DNA of 64,000 nucleotides from Slackia piriformis YIT 12062 (GCF_000296445.1 NZ_JH815198.1:608975-672974), one strand, 5' to 3'. Shown: positions 42,283-51,933, counted from the stretch's first letter. Notes: generated from the letters alone by a model not told the origin. Made by a program: numbers and translations.

Positions 42283-43275
42283 TTATCTCCTTTTCGCTTT
42301 CAGTGCGCCTTTATCGCATCGGTTGCCCCATGAGTCAATGAGGTCGTCGTCGCGGTAGACGCAGACGATCTCGCAATGGTTGGGGCATTTTTGACAGATG
42401 ATTTCGCGGGTTTTGAATTCGAAATCGTCTATGTCGAATTCGAACGGGCGCAGGTCCTGCTCGGGCGTGCCCGCGGCGAGCAGCGCCGCACCGAACGCGC
42501 CCATGAGGTGGCCGTCGGTATCGACGGTCACCTCGCACCCGAGCGCCTCTTCGAAGAAGTGCACGACGCCGACGTTTTTGCTCACGCCGCCCTGGAAGAC
42601 GACGGGCGCATTGATCTTCTTGCCCTTGCCGACGTTGTTGAGGTAGTTGGTTGCTACGGCCTTGCACAGTCCGGCGATGACGTCTTCGCGCGCGTAGCCC
42701 ATCTGAATCTTGTGGACCAGATCGCTTTCGGCGAATACGGTGCATCGGGCGGCTATGTTGGCGGGGTTGTCGGAGCGCAGGGCTATTTCGCCGAACTCCT
42801 CGACCTCCACGCCGAGCCTGTGGGCCTGGCTCGAGAGGAACGACCCCGTTCCTGCGGCGCATAGCGTATTCATGGCATAGTCCACGGCGACGCCGTCTTC
42901 CACGCAGATGATTTTCGAATCCTGGCCGCCGATCTCGAGGATGGTGCGCACGTCGGGGTGCAGATACGTCGTTCCGACCGCGTGTGCGGTGATTTCGTTT
43001 TTCACCACCTGTGCGCCGAGCATCGCCCCCACCAGGCGCCGGGCGCTTCCCGTGGTTCCCACGGCGGCGATTTCGATTTGTTCTCGGTCTATCTGGCGTG
43101 CGAGGTCTGCGACTACGCGGCGTGCGGCCTGGGAGGGGTCGCCTTCGGTCCAAAGATACGTCCGCGCAATGATCGAACGGTTTTCGTCTATGATGACGCC
43201 TTTGGTGGAGATGGACCCCGTGTCAACGCCGAGGAATGCGCGGCGGGGCGATGCGGATGCGGTTTGGTTGCTCAT
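42283..43275 (-). CDS. 2-hydroxyacyl-CoA dehydratase activase (BadF/BcrA/HgdC ATPase family)
   Basis: The 330-residue ASKHA-fold ATPase starts FLGVDTGSISTKGVIIDE and carries VGTTGSARRL, EIGGQDSKII and the two cysteines expected to hold the dimer's [4Fe-4S] cluster (NTLCAAGTGSFL and AARCTVFAESD). Such activases use ATP to fire electrons into a dehydratase or related reductase. The C-terminal tail adds CQKCPNHCEIVC and another cysteine, a likely second iron-sulfur site. It is last in a run of three overlapping genes (ATGA junctions). In many anaerobes the same parts are one long polypeptide. The substrate is unknown. Confidence 0.88.
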   Translation of the reverse strand: MSNQTASASPRRAFLGVDTGSISTKGVIIDENRSIIARTYLWTEGDPSQAARRVVADLARQIDREQIEIAAVGTTGSARRLVGAMLGAQVVKNEITAHAVGTTYLHPDVRTILEIGGQDSKIICVEDGVAVDYAMNTLCAAGTGSFLSSQAHRLGVEVEEFGEIALRSDNPANIAARCTVFAESDLVHKIQMGYAREDVIAGLCKAVATNYLNNVGKGKKINAPVVFQGGVSKNVGVVHFFEEALGCEVTVDTDGHLMGAFGAALLAAGTPEQDLRPFEFDIDDFEFKTREIICQKCPNHCEIVCVYRDDDLIDSWGNRCDKGALKAKRR

Positions 43276-44558
43276 CGGGCTGCCTTTCTCATGGCAATCA
43301 TGTCGTAGAACGCTTCAAGACGCGTGTCGAGCCCCGTGTCGCTCGTCTGCGAATCGTAGCTGAGGAACAAAACGGGAACGCGGTAGTCTCGGCTGATGCG
43401 CTGAAGCACCGGCATGCAGTCGATTTCGGGCGTGCATCCCGACGATTTGAGGTGCACGATGCCGTCGAATCCTTCTTCGGCATAGCGCTTCGCGGCGGCG
43501 ATAGTCAGCGTGGAGGTGGGGCCGGTATCGTATTTGACATACTCCGCCACTTCTCGGCGCAGTTCAGGCTCGTTATAGCGGATATTGCGGTTCGTGATGT
43601 TCATGACGCGCGCGAGGCTTACCTTCATATCGAGCAGTTTCCGTTCGACGTCGAGGTTGCTTTGCGGGTCGACGGCGGTGAAATACTCGCCCACGATGCC
43701 GATGCGGATCGGGTTTTCGGGCAAGGGCTCCGTTGCGGCCTCGAGGTCCTCGATGCCCGCCTGGAAGGCCGCCTCGACCTCGTGGCGCGTGGTCGCTTGC
43801 CCCATGCGCTCGAAGAAGGCGGCGCGCGCCTTGTCGACGTCTGCTCTTTCGCCGAATCCCGCGCGTTCGAGATAGCGGTCGTTGTAGGCATCGAGACATT
43901 CGATCATCTTGAATGCGACGAGCATGCCCTTGATGCCGTCGGCGACGGACAAATCGGGGTTGACGATTTTCTTGCACGTGCGCACATACTCCTTGAGGGG
44001 CCGGCCCGCTATGGCGGCGAAGTTGAGCATCTCGAACTCGTATCCCATGTCGCGCAGGATGGATTCCTGAAGCTCTCCGTAATATCCCAGGCGGCAGGGC
44101 CCCGTGAACTGGACCAGCACGTCAGCGCCGGCATCGAGGGCCTCCATGTAATTGCCGAGGATGTGCTTGAAAGGTGCGCAGACGAAGTCGTTGCTTTGCG
44201 CGGCGCCCCGCTCGAGGGTTTGCCTATTTGCTTCGGGCAGGCAGACGAACTCGGCGTTGAGGACGTGCTCTACGAAGAATCGGAAGGCTATGTCGTAGTA
44301 GCTGTAGCGGAAAAACGCGACGCGTGTCTTAGCGTGGCGCTCTCGCTTGCGGCGCTCGCGCTTCGCCACGAGTCGGGCGGGGCGGCCGTCCTGCTTGCGC
44401 ACGGACGCGCTTGCCCGCGGGCCTTCGTCGTAGCGACGGCCGAGCGTGTCGAGGGCATCGAGCGTGTCTCCGAGGAGATTCGCGGCGCGAAGGGGCAAGG
44501 GGTCGTTCGCGCGTACGGGCGTGCTCGCATCCGTCGCGCAATCTTTCGGGGCGGTCAT
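43272..44558 (-). CDS. Acyl-CoA dehydratase/activase-associated protein (COG3581-like)
   Basis: The 428-residue protein resembles the C-terminal half of the large activase-like proteins of anaerobes. It has a basic N-terminal tail (about 1-78), then TRVAFFRYSYYDIAFRFF, DFVCAPFKHILGNYMEAL, VLVQFTGPCRLGYYGELQ, IRIGIVGEYFTAVDP and HLKSSGCTPEIDCMP. The cysteines in SNDFVCAP, GPCRLGYY and SGCTPEIDC may hold an iron-sulfur cluster. No reaction has been assigned to the family. ATG 44558 follows AAGGAGG and overlaps the preceding stop; its own stop overlaps the activase start. Confidence 0.8.
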   Translation of the reverse strand: MTAPKDCATDASTPVRANDPLPLRAANLLGDTLDALDTLGRRYDEGPRASASVRKQDGRPARLVAKRERRKRERHAKTRVAFFRYSYYDIAFRFFVEHVLNAEFVCLPEANRQTLERGAAQSNDFVCAPFKHILGNYMEALDAGADVLVQFTGPCRLGYYGELQESILRDMGYEFEMLNFAAIAGRPLKEYVRTCKKIVNPDLSVADGIKGMLVAFKMIECLDAYNDRYLERAGFGERADVDKARAAFFERMGQATTRHEVEAAFQAGIEDLEAATEPLPENPIRIGIVGEYFTAVDPQSNLDVERKLLDMKVSLARVMNITNRNIRYNEPELRREVAEYVKYDTGPTSTLTIAAAKRYAEEGFDGIVHLKSSGCTPEIDCMPVLQRISRDYRVPVLFLSYDSQTSDTGLDTRLEAFYDMIAMRKAAR

Positions 44559-45571
44559 CGCAGGTAGCCTCCTTCTCGCTGATAGGTGAGGATATCGATG
44601 AAGCTTTCTATACGGGTCTCGAGGCCCGCCGTGCCGCTTTGCGCGTCGACGGTCAGCGAGAGCATGGGCTTGCCCTTGATGCAGCGGGCCACGGCGTCGT
44701 TGGTCATGGAGTCGGGGCCGCAGGGAAACGCGCTGATTAAGACGACGCCGTCGATGTCTTCATGCAGGCAGAGAAGCGCCCCGATCAGCTCTCGGTTCAC
44801 GATCCAGGGAAGGGTTGCGGAGAATTCGAAGCTCTTTTCGAGGGCTTTCTCTCGATCGAAATCTTGGGCGAATAAAACGGTTGCGCCGAGCTCTTCGAGC
44901 GCGTCGACGACGCCTTTTCCCATGAGGGGGTCTTTCGCCACATAGGGATGGGCGACTACTAGGATGGCGAGCGGGGCTTTTTCGCCCCTGGATGTATCGG
45001 CCTTTTTCTTTCGGCGGCGCAGCTCGTCGAGTTTCGCGTCGAGAGCGCGTTCTGCGTTCTTGCGTTCGTTTTTCGAGGCTTTGCGCGCTTCTTTCCAGGC
45101 CTGCTTCGCGTCGTGCTTCGTACATCCGAATTTCATGCCCATCTCAATGAAGGCGTCTTGCATCGACGTGGAGGACTCCTGCTCCTCTACGAGGCAGGAC
45201 ACGATGCGCGGCGGCGTGTCGTAGAAGGTGTTGCGCACCAGGTCGGGCAGCGCCTGGAACTTAGTGCAGAAGCTTTTGAAACGGCCAAGGTTCGCAAGGC
45301 TCGGCACGAAGATTGCGTCGCATGCGCCCATGAGGGAGTCCGCATGGCCCATGTAGAGCTTCGAGGCGAGGCAGCATTCGTCCATGGAGAGGGCGTCTCC
45401 CCGTTCGAGCATCGCGCGCTCGGACGGTTCGCTTGTCACGACGCGTACGCCGATGGCTTCGAAAAACGAAGTCCACAGCGTTTCGTAGCGGTAGAACATG
45501 AGCGCGCGGGGAATGCCCACGGTCCGTATGTCGGCATAGGGCGATGGTGGCATTGGCTTCTTCGGCGTCAT
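44555..45571 (-). CDS. Acyl-CoA dehydratase activase-related protein (DUF2229/COG3580-like)
   Basis: The 338-residue protein begins its domain at TVGIPRALMFYRYETLWTSF, typical of DUF2229, followed by LSMDECCLASKLYMGHADSL, VPSLANLGRFKSFCTKFQAL and, near the end, LISAFPCGPDSMTNDAVAR and LTVDAQSGTAGLETRIESF. Between them is a highly charged Lys/Arg coiled segment (about 165-215). Several cysteines could bind an iron-sulfur cluster. ATG 45571 follows AGGAGCGCC. It leads the three-gene unit ending in the activase, so the three products probably act as one complex. Confidence 0.8.
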   Translation of the reverse strand: MTPKKPMPPSPYADIRTVGIPRALMFYRYETLWTSFFEAIGVRVVTSEPSERAMLERGDALSMDECCLASKLYMGHADSLMGACDAIFVPSLANLGRFKSFCTKFQALPDLVRNTFYDTPPRIVSCLVEEQESSTSMQDAFIEMGMKFGCTKHDAKQAWKEARKASKNERKNAERALDAKLDELRRRKKKADTSRGEKAPLAILVVAHPYVAKDPLMGKGVVDALEELGATVLFAQDFDREKALEKSFEFSATLPWIVNRELIGALLCLHEDIDGVVLISAFPCGPDSMTNDAVARCIKGKPMLSLTVDAQSGTAGLETRIESFIDILTYQREGGYLR

Positions 45572-45820
45572 GGCGCTCCTTCTGCTGCTTGCTGCGGACC
45601 TGCGTCTTGCGCGGATTCGCGCGGCGGGGAAACCGGGTTGCTTGCGTCGGTTTTGCGTGCGAACGCGCCGCCTCACGACGGTGATTCAAAGTATTATCTC
45701 CCTTTCGGCGCGAGGAGAAGGGGGTCTTGATACATCGTTGCGCAATCGTCATCTTTTGATTCACATGCGCTTCGAGGGCGCCTCGTCGTACAATAGCGCT
45801 TTCGTGTTGAAAGGAGTTCC

Positions 45821-46759
45821 GTGGAAATCATCCTCGTTATGTGCGTCGGCGTGCTGGTGGGCGCTTTCGCGTTTCCCTCGTCGTTGAAGGGCGTGAATGA
45901 AAAACTTACGCTCGTTTCGACGGGTCTGCTGATTTTTTCCATGGGGGCTATGCTTGGGGGGCGTGATTCGTTTCTCGACGAACTTGCCTCGCTCGGTTTG
46001 AGCAGCCTCGCCTTCGCCGTGCTTCCCATCGCGTTCTCGGTGGCTGTCGTCTACGCTCTTTCGCGCGCGTTCATGTCCGATATCACCAGGCGCCATAAAG
46101 AAGACGCCGTTCATGCCGCCGCCCGCAACGAGGTCGATGCCACAGGCGGGGAGGTGGCCATGATCGTCATGGCTGTCGGTTCTCTTGTCGCAGGCGTCGC
46201 TTACGGCCTCTCTCACGTCGGCTTTGGCGCGATTGATGCGCTCGTTGCCCATTCCGACTGGATTCTCACGGCCTTGATGTTCTTCGTGGGCATCAGCGTG
46301 GGAGGCAGCAAAGGCCTCGTGGGCAAGGTGAAGGAATACCACGTGCGCGTGCTTATCATTCCTGCCGGCATCATCGTGGGCTCTATCGCAGGCGGCCTGG
46401 TCGCGGCGTTTCTTTGTGGGCTTTCCCTTCCGACGGGCGCGGCTATAGCGTCGGGCCTTGGGTGGTACAGCCTCTCCGGCGTCATGCTCACGGGCATCGC
46501 AGGCGCTCAGATCGGAAGCATCACGTTTCTTTCCAACCTGCTGCGCGAGCTCATATCGTTTTTCACCATTCCTTGGATTGCGAAGCATCTGAACTATCCT
46601 ACCTGCATCGCGCCGGCGGGGGCCACGAGCGAAGACACCACGCTTCCCATGATGATTCGTTGCACCAACGGCGAAACCGTGGTTCTTTCGGTGGTCAACG
46701 GCGTGATCTGCTCGGCTTTCGTTCCCGTGCTTATAGAGTTCTTCCACGCATTCATGTAG
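45821..46759 (+). CDS. lysO: LysO-family (DUF340) exporter
   Basis: The 312-residue membrane protein has about eight helices in two halves, with VLVGAFAFPSSLKGVNEKL at the start, LTALMFFVGISVGGSKGLV, SGLGWYSLSGVMLTGIAGAQIGSITFLSNLLREL and IAPAGATSEDTTLPMM, all characteristic of LysO (YbjE), the Escherichia coli lysine exporter. Lysine is the best guess for the cargo. GTG 45821 follows GAAAGGAGTTCC. No lysine riboswitch is seen in the 250 bases upstream. It stands alone before uvrC. Confidence 0.82.
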   Translation: MEIILVMCVGVLVGAFAFPSSLKGVNEKLTLVSTGLLIFSMGAMLGGRDSFLDELASLGLSSLAFAVLPIAFSVAVVYALSRAFMSDITRRHKEDAVHAAARNEVDATGGEVAMIVMAVGSLVAGVAYGLSHVGFGAIDALVAHSDWILTALMFFVGISVGGSKGLVGKVKEYHVRVLIIPAGIIVGSIAGGLVAAFLCGLSLPTGAAIASGLGWYSLSGVMLTGIAGAQIGSITFLSNLLRELISFFTIPWIAKHLNYPTCIAPAGATSEDTTLPMMIRCTNGETVVLSVVNGVICSAFVPVLIEFFHAFM

Positions 46760-46780
46760 CCGCCTCAGGCGGAGGGTTTT
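46760..46780 (+). terminator. Short hairpin after lysO
   Basis: CCGCC-TCA-GGCGG (46760-46772) then AGGGTTTT. Weak stem, immediately after the stop codon. Confidence 0.45.
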
Positions 46781-46801
46781 GCGTGCCTTATACTTGCAGG
46801 C

Positions 46802-48739
46802 ATGAAAAACGAGACTCGCATACAGGAAATAAAGAAAGAACTCGCCAGCGTTCCAACGCTGCCGGGCGTGTATCTTTGGAAAGATAAAGACGGCCAGGTC
46901 ATCTATGTGGGCAAGGCCAAGCAGCTGCGCGCCCGCATGAAGCAGTACGTCATGGGGCAGGATGAACGCGCCAAGATTCCGCTCATGCTCGAGCAGATCG
47001 ATTCGTTCGAGTACATCGTGGTCGAAAACGAGCACGAATCGCTCGTGCTCGAGAAAAATCTCATCAGCCAGTACGCGCCGTTTTTCAACGCCGACTTCAA
47101 AGACGACAAAAGCTATCCGTTCATTGCCATCACCAAAGGGGACGTGTTTCCGGCAATTAAATACACGCGTGAGAAGCACGTGGCGGGGACGCGCTATTTC
47201 GGGCCGTACACCGATAGTCGCGCGGCGCGCAATCTGGTGGATATCGCCCGCAAGGTCGTTCCCGTCTGCGCGTCTAAATGCGCGGAGTGGCGCAGGCTCA
47301 AGCGCAGGCTCGACGCCGGATCGCTTGAGGCGTTTCTTTCCGAAGCGGGGAGTCGCCCGTGCTTCGACGCCCATGTGGGGCTAGGACCCGGCGCCTGCTG
47401 CGGGTGGATCACGCCGGATGAATATCGCCAGAACGTCGCGCGCATCGAGCGTTTTCTCGCGGGCAATCACAGGGAGTTCGTCGAAGAGCTTTCTGATGAG
47501 ATGGCTGCTGCCGCCGCCGATCTCGATTTCGAGCGCGCCGGTCGCATCAAGGCGCGCATCGACACCATCAACTCCCTCACTGATCGCCAGCACGCCGTTT
47601 CCGCGCGTAATCTCAACGCCGACGTCATCGGCATTGAGCGCGAGGAGACCATCGCGGGCGTGCACGTGTTCATGATCAGGGAGGGAAGAATCGTCAACGG
47701 CAACGAATTCGTGCTCGACCGCGGTCGCGACGTTCCCGACGTCGACCTGCTGCATAACTTCCTGCTTCGCTATTACGATGCCACCACGTCGATCCCGCAT
47801 GAGGTGATCGTCGATTGCGAGCTCGAGGACGAAGCCGCCATGGAGCAGTGGCTCACCGAAAAGCTCGCAAGTCCCCACGGGGCGAAGGTGCGCTTCACCG
47901 TGCCGCAGCGCGGCGAGAAGGCGGAGCTTTTGGCCATGGCCCGAAAGAACGCCGGCCACACGCTGAGCCGCTACAAGGTCCGCACGAACTACGAGGACAA
48001 ACGCATCAACGACGCCCTTATGCAGCTCGAAAGCGCCTTGGCGCTTGACGCGCCGCCTATGCGCATAGAATGCTTCGACATCTCTACGATTCACGGCAGC
48101 TACACCGTTGCCTCCATGGTGGTCTTCACGGGAGGGCGGCCCGACAAAAACCAGTATCGGCGCTTCAAAATCAAGACGCCGCTTGATGAGGCGAACGACT
48201 TTCTGAGCATGCGCGAGGTGCTCGGTCGCCGCTATGCCCCCGAACGCATGGCGGACGAGCGCTTCGGCAAAAAGCCCGACCTGCTTATTGTCGACGGCGG
48301 CAAGCCCCAGCTCACGGCTGCCCTCGCGCAGCTCGAAGAGCTCGGCATCACCGATATTCCCGTCGCCGGCCTCGCGAAGCGCGACGAAGAGCTGTTTGTT
48401 CCCTGGCAGGATACAGGTCCGGTCGTCTTGCCGAGCGGGTCGAGCTCTTTATACCTCGTGAAGCACGTTCGAGACGAAAGCCATCGCTTCGCGATTACGT
48501 TCCATCGCGAACTGCGAGGCAAGGGTATGACGAAATCCATCCTTGACGACGTGGTCGGTCTCGGTCCTGTGCGCAAGAAAGCCCTGCTCGACGCCATGGG
48601 CGGGTTCAGGCGCCTTAGAGAGGCGAGCTTGGAAGACATCTTGGAGACGAAGGCCGTGCCGGCCGAGGTCGCCGAAGAGGTGCATCGCGTTCTCAAGCAG
48701 TATAATGAGCGTCAATCCCCATCCGAAGCGATGCGCTGA
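46802..48739 (+). CDS. uvrC: Excinuclease ABC subunit C
   Basis: UvrC makes both cuts around damage in nucleotide excision repair after loading by UvrA and UvrB. The 645-residue protein has an N-terminal GIY-YIG nuclease (LPGVYLWKDKDGQVIYVGKA, about 20-40), a cysteine cluster region (about 155-200), a UVR domain (EFVEELSDEMAAAAADLDFERA), an RNase H-like nuclease (ECFDISTIHGSYTVASMVVF, LLIVDGGKPQLTAAL) and C-terminal helix-hairpin-helix motifs (LDDVVGLGPVRKKALLDAMGG). It heads the conserved uvrC-rapZ-yvcK-whiA cluster. A binding site before ATG 46802 is not obvious. Confidence 0.96.
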   Translation: MKNETRIQEIKKELASVPTLPGVYLWKDKDGQVIYVGKAKQLRARMKQYVMGQDERAKIPLMLEQIDSFEYIVVENEHESLVLEKNLISQYAPFFNADFKDDKSYPFIAITKGDVFPAIKYTREKHVAGTRYFGPYTDSRAARNLVDIARKVVPVCASKCAEWRRLKRRLDAGSLEAFLSEAGSRPCFDAHVGLGPGACCGWITPDEYRQNVARIERFLAGNHREFVEELSDEMAAAAADLDFERAGRIKARIDTINSLTDRQHAVSARNLNADVIGIEREETIAGVHVFMIREGRIVNGNEFVLDRGRDVPDVDLLHNFLLRYYDATTSIPHEVIVDCELEDEAAMEQWLTEKLASPHGAKVRFTVPQRGEKAELLAMARKNAGHTLSRYKVRTNYEDKRINDALMQLESALALDAPPMRIECFDISTIHGSYTVASMVVFTGGRPDKNQYRRFKIKTPLDEANDFLSMREVLGRRYAPERMADERFGKKPDLLIVDGGKPQLTAALAQLEELGITDIPVAGLAKRDEELFVPWQDTGPVVLPSGSSSLYLVKHVRDESHRFAITFHRELRGKGMTKSILDDVVGLGPVRKKALLDAMGGFRRLREASLEDILETKAVPAEVAEEVHRVLKQYNERQSPSEAMR

Positions 48740-48906
48740 CGCGCCTTCACGCCGCGCGTCAAGGCGGCTGCGCAGCTGGCAGCCCGGCAAGGCGGCGTTT
48801 TGCCGATATATTCGGACGGGGCTTCGCCTGAAGGCGAGGCAAGTTCAAACGGGTTTTCCATGGCGGGCCGCATTGCCTGGTTCCGCAGAAGAGAGAGGCG
48901 AAATCC

Positions 48907-49863
48907 ATGGGTGCCGATATGAATGCGTCGTTCCAGCAAGACGATGCGAACGATCTTGTTTTTGTCACGGGAATGAGCGGCGCAGGCCGCACCGAAGCCA
49001 TGCATTCCTTCGAGGATTTGGGCTATTTCTGCATAGACAATCTTCCCGCCAGCCTCATTCCCAACCTGCTCGACACGGCGCGCGGCGCCGATGGACATAT
49101 GACGCGCAAGCTCGCCGTCGTCTGCGATGCCCGCAACAAGGCGTTTTTCGCCGACCTTCAGGGCGAGCTGAAAAAGATAGCCGACAAGGGCATTCCCTTC
49201 CGCATGGTGTTTCTTGATGCGGGAGACGACAAACTGGTCGCGCGCTATAAGGCAAGCCGCCGCAAGCATCCTTTGTGCGAAGAGGGCATGACCATCGCGC
49301 AGGGCATTGCCGCCGAACGCGCCCTTCTGTTCGATTTGCGCAATGCCGCGCACGATGTCATTGACACCACGGATATGCTTCCCATGCAGTTGCGCACGAG
49401 AATTCGGGAGCTGTTTTCCGAAAACGAAGAGCGGGAGGGCCTTGCCGTCACCGTTTACTCCTTCGGATTCAAGCACGGCGCCCCCCTCGACGCCGATATC
49501 GTCATCGACGTGCGCTTTCTTCCGAATCCCTACTACGATCCGGCGCTTCGTTCTCTGACCGGCCTTGACGTTCCCGTGCGGGATTTCGTGATGTATCGGG
49601 ACGAGACCGTCGAGTTTTTGAAGCGCTGGCGCGAGCTTCTCGACGTGGTTATGCCCGGCTATGTGAAAGAGGGCAAGCAGCAGCTCGCTATCGCCGTCGG
49701 ATGCACCGGAGGCCAGCACAGAAGCGTCGCGCTGGCGGAAAGCACGGGGGATTACCTGAAGACGCGCGGGTATCGTGTCAGCGTGACCCATCGCGACCTT
49801 CCCCTTGCTGAATCCGTGCGCTGCGCGCTCGACGAGACGCCCGATTCCAAGAAAGACGAATAG
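48907..49863 (+). CDS. rapZ: RapZ/YvcJ nucleotide-binding regulator
   Basis: RapZ family members bind nucleotides and, in Escherichia coli, guide RNase E to a small RNA; in Gram-positives the role is less clear. The 318-residue protein has Walker A TGMSGAGRTEAM, with Arg28 where many ATPases have lysine, then FEDLGYFCIDNLPASLIP, FLDAGDDKLVARYKASRRKHPL, YSFGFKHGAPLDADIVIDVRFLPNPYY and the C-terminal IAVGCTGGQHRSVALAE. ATG 48907 follows AGAGAGGCG. YvcK starts two bases after its stop, so they are cotranscribed. Confidence 0.93.
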   Translation: MGADMNASFQQDDANDLVFVTGMSGAGRTEAMHSFEDLGYFCIDNLPASLIPNLLDTARGADGHMTRKLAVVCDARNKAFFADLQGELKKIADKGIPFRMVFLDAGDDKLVARYKASRRKHPLCEEGMTIAQGIAAERALLFDLRNAAHDVIDTTDMLPMQLRTRIRELFSENEEREGLAVTVYSFGFKHGAPLDADIVIDVRFLPNPYYDPALRSLTGLDVPVRDFVMYRDETVEFLKRWRELLDVVMPGYVKEGKQQLAIAVGCTGGQHRSVALAESTGDYLKTRGYRVSVTHRDLPLAESVRCALDETPDSKKDE

Positions 49864-49865
49864 CC

Positions 49866-51005
49866 ATGGCGGAATTCACTCCCAGCGATCTTCCGTTCGC
49901 TTACGACCCTGCGGCGACGGCCGCCTTTGCGCGCCTTCGTTCCGAAGTGGGGGAGGAGGCCCTGCACGACACGGCCGCTCCCGTCAAGGCGGTCGTCATC
50001 GGCGGCGGCACCGGAGCCCCCGTTTCCATACGCACGTTGCTTTCCCTCGAGGCAGAGGTGTCTGCCGTGGTGGCCATGGCGGACGACGGCGGTTCCACCG
50101 GCATTCTGCGCGAAGAGGCCGGTGCGCTTCCTCCTGGCGACATCCGCAAATGCCTCGCTGCCATGGCCGCGGATGATTCCGACCCGCTCACGCGAGCGTT
50201 CAAATACCGCTTTTCCTTCGCGCGCAACCATACGTTGGGAAACCTTATGCTTTCCGCCCTGGAGGATGCTACGGGTTCGTTTCCCGAGGCCATCGCCATC
50301 TGTGGACGGCTTTTGGGAGCGCGAGGCCGCGTGTACCCATCGACGCTCGAGAAGGTTGTTCTGTGCGCCGAGGCCTGCGACGGCGTCTTTTTGGGCGGCC
50401 AGGCGCGTGCGTGCAAGTCGAAGACGGCTCTGCACAGGGCCTGGCTCGAATCCGACCAGCCTATTCGGGCGTATGGGCCGGCGCTTGACGCCATTCGTCA
50501 GGCGGACCTTATCGTCTTGGGGCCGGGCTCGCTGTTTACCTCGATTATTCCCAACTTGCTGGTTCCGGGCGTAATCGACGCTATCCGCGAATCGCACGGT
50601 GTCACGATGTTCGTCTGCTCCCTTGCGGATATGCAGGGCGAGACCTGGGGCCTGTCGGCCAAGGAGCACTACGAGGCCCTTGTACGTCACGGCATGGACG
50701 GCCTGGTAGACTACATGCTTGTTCACAGTCCCGAGCCGTTGCGTCCCGCGCGACGTCTCGACCGCATGGCGGCGGCGCTTCGCCGGGCGCCCGAGACGCT
50801 TCCCATGCGCAGCGAACAGGAGGCTTCCGCTATTCGCTCCGTTCGCATATCCTACGAAGACGCCTGCGCCATCCAGCAGTCCGGTCCTGTCGTGCTGGTT
50901 CGAAACCTCGTCGATCAGCTTCGTCCCACCTGGCACGACCCGAATGCGCTGCGCGATGCGATGCGCACCGTTGTCCGCTTGTCCCGAATGCGCTTGAGAA
51001 GGTAG
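49866..51005 (+). CDS. yvcK: YvcK/CofD-like protein (gluconeogenesis factor family)
   Basis: The 379-residue protein has a Rossmann-like start VKAVVIGGGTGAPVSIRTLL, then VVAMADDGGSTGILREEAGALPPGDIRKCLAA, RNHTLGNLMLSAL and LIVLGPGSLFTSIIPNLLVPGV, matching YvcK. YvcK binds UDP-sugars and is needed for growth on gluconeogenic carbon and for normal cell-wall synthesis in Bacillus. It has an N-terminal extension (~40 residues) before the core. It lies between rapZ and whiA with two- and four-base gaps. Confidence 0.93.
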   Translation: MAEFTPSDLPFAYDPAATAAFARLRSEVGEEALHDTAAPVKAVVIGGGTGAPVSIRTLLSLEAEVSAVVAMADDGGSTGILREEAGALPPGDIRKCLAAMAADDSDPLTRAFKYRFSFARNHTLGNLMLSALEDATGSFPEAIAICGRLLGARGRVYPSTLEKVVLCAEACDGVFLGGQARACKSKTALHRAWLESDQPIRAYGPALDAIRQADLIVLGPGSLFTSIIPNLLVPGVIDAIRESHGVTMFVCSLADMQGETWGLSAKEHYEALVRHGMDGLVDYMLVHSPEPLRPARRLDRMAAALRRAPETLPMRSEQEASAIRSVRISYEDACAIQQSGPVVLVRNLVDQLRPTWHDPNALRDAMRTVVRLSRMRLRR

Positions 51006-51009
51006 CACC

Positions 51010-51933
51010 ATGTCGTTTACCGCCGATGTCAAAGACGAACTTACCCGCGTGATGCCGGGATGCAGCCACTGCGACAAGGCCGCCTTGGCGGCCCTCGCGC
51101 GCATCGAGGGAACGTTGTTTTTCTCCGGTCCCGGCCGCTACCGTCTCGAAATAGCCACGGAGATCAGCTCGGTCGCCCGTCTCATCATCAAGTCGCTGCA
51201 CCAGATCTATGCGCTCAAGACGGAACTGACCGTTCGCCGCAGCGTCTTGCATAAAACGCCGAATTACCTGATCGTCGTGCCGTCTCAGCCGGGAATGGAG
51301 GATGCCCTGCACGACCTGGGCATCCTTGGCGAGTCAGGGTTGGAGATGGGCATCCATGAGCACCTGGTCGAAAAGCCGTGTTGCGAAGCCTCGTATCTTC
51401 GCGGCGCGTTTCTCGGTAGCGGGTTCATCGCCGATCCGCGCGGCGATTTCCATTTCGAGATCACCGTGGAAAACGAGGCGCTCGCCGAGGGGCTGGTGGC
51501 TCTTATGGCCGAGCGCAACATCAAGGCTCGCATCCTGCGCCGCCGCAATTCCTATATCGTCTACCTCAAAAGCGGCACGGCCATATCGGCGTTTCTCGCT
51601 TTCGTCGGCGCTCATCAATGCGCCCTGGCCATGGAGAACGAACGTGTGCGCAAGAGCGTGCGCAACGATATCAACCGCAAGGTGAACGCCGAACTTGCCA
51701 ACCAGGCGAAAAGCGCGGAGGCTGCAATCGATCAAATCGTCAGCATCAGAAAGCTTGCCGAAAGCGGCAAGGTGGCTGATCTTCCTCCCGGGCTCCAGGA
51801 GTTCGTGCGTCTTCGCCTTCGTTATCCCGATGCCAGCTTGAAAGAGCTCGGAGAGCGGGCGAACCCGCCCCTTTCGAAATCGGCGGTGTATCATCGCGTT
51901 CGCCGTCTCGAGGATATGGCCCGCAATTTATAG
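51010..51933 (+). CDS. whiA: WhiA sporulation/cell-division regulator
   Basis: WhiA combines a LAGLIDADG-type fold with a C-terminal helix-turn-helix and in actinobacteria controls division genes. The 307-residue protein shows SFTADVKDELTRV, ALARIEGTLFFSG, CCEASYLRGAFLGSGFIADPRGDFHFEI and the C-terminal LRYPDASLKELGERANPPLSKSAVYHRVRRL. The homing-endonuclease catalytic acids are not obviously kept, as usual for WhiA. ATG 51010 lies four bases after yvcK, preceded by GAGAAGGTAGCACC. Confidence 0.94.
   Translation: MSFTADVKDELTRVMPGCSHCDKAALAALARIEGTLFFSGPGRYRLEIATEISSVARLIIKSLHQIYALKTELTVRRSVLHKTPNYLIVVPSQPGMEDALHDLGILGESGLEMGIHEHLVEKPCCEASYLRGAFLGSGFIADPRGDFHFEITVENEALAEGLVALMAERNIKARILRRRNSYIVYLKSGTAISAFLAFVGAHQCALAMENERVRKSVRNDINRKVNAELANQAKSAEAAIDQIVSIRKLAESGKVADLPPGLQEFVRLRLRYPDASLKELGERANPPLSKSAVYHRVRRLEDMARNL

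Noticed and set aside
45572-45820. Lysine riboswitch upstream of lysO
   Set aside because: The leader is too short and lacks the multi-helix junction sequence expected of the L box.
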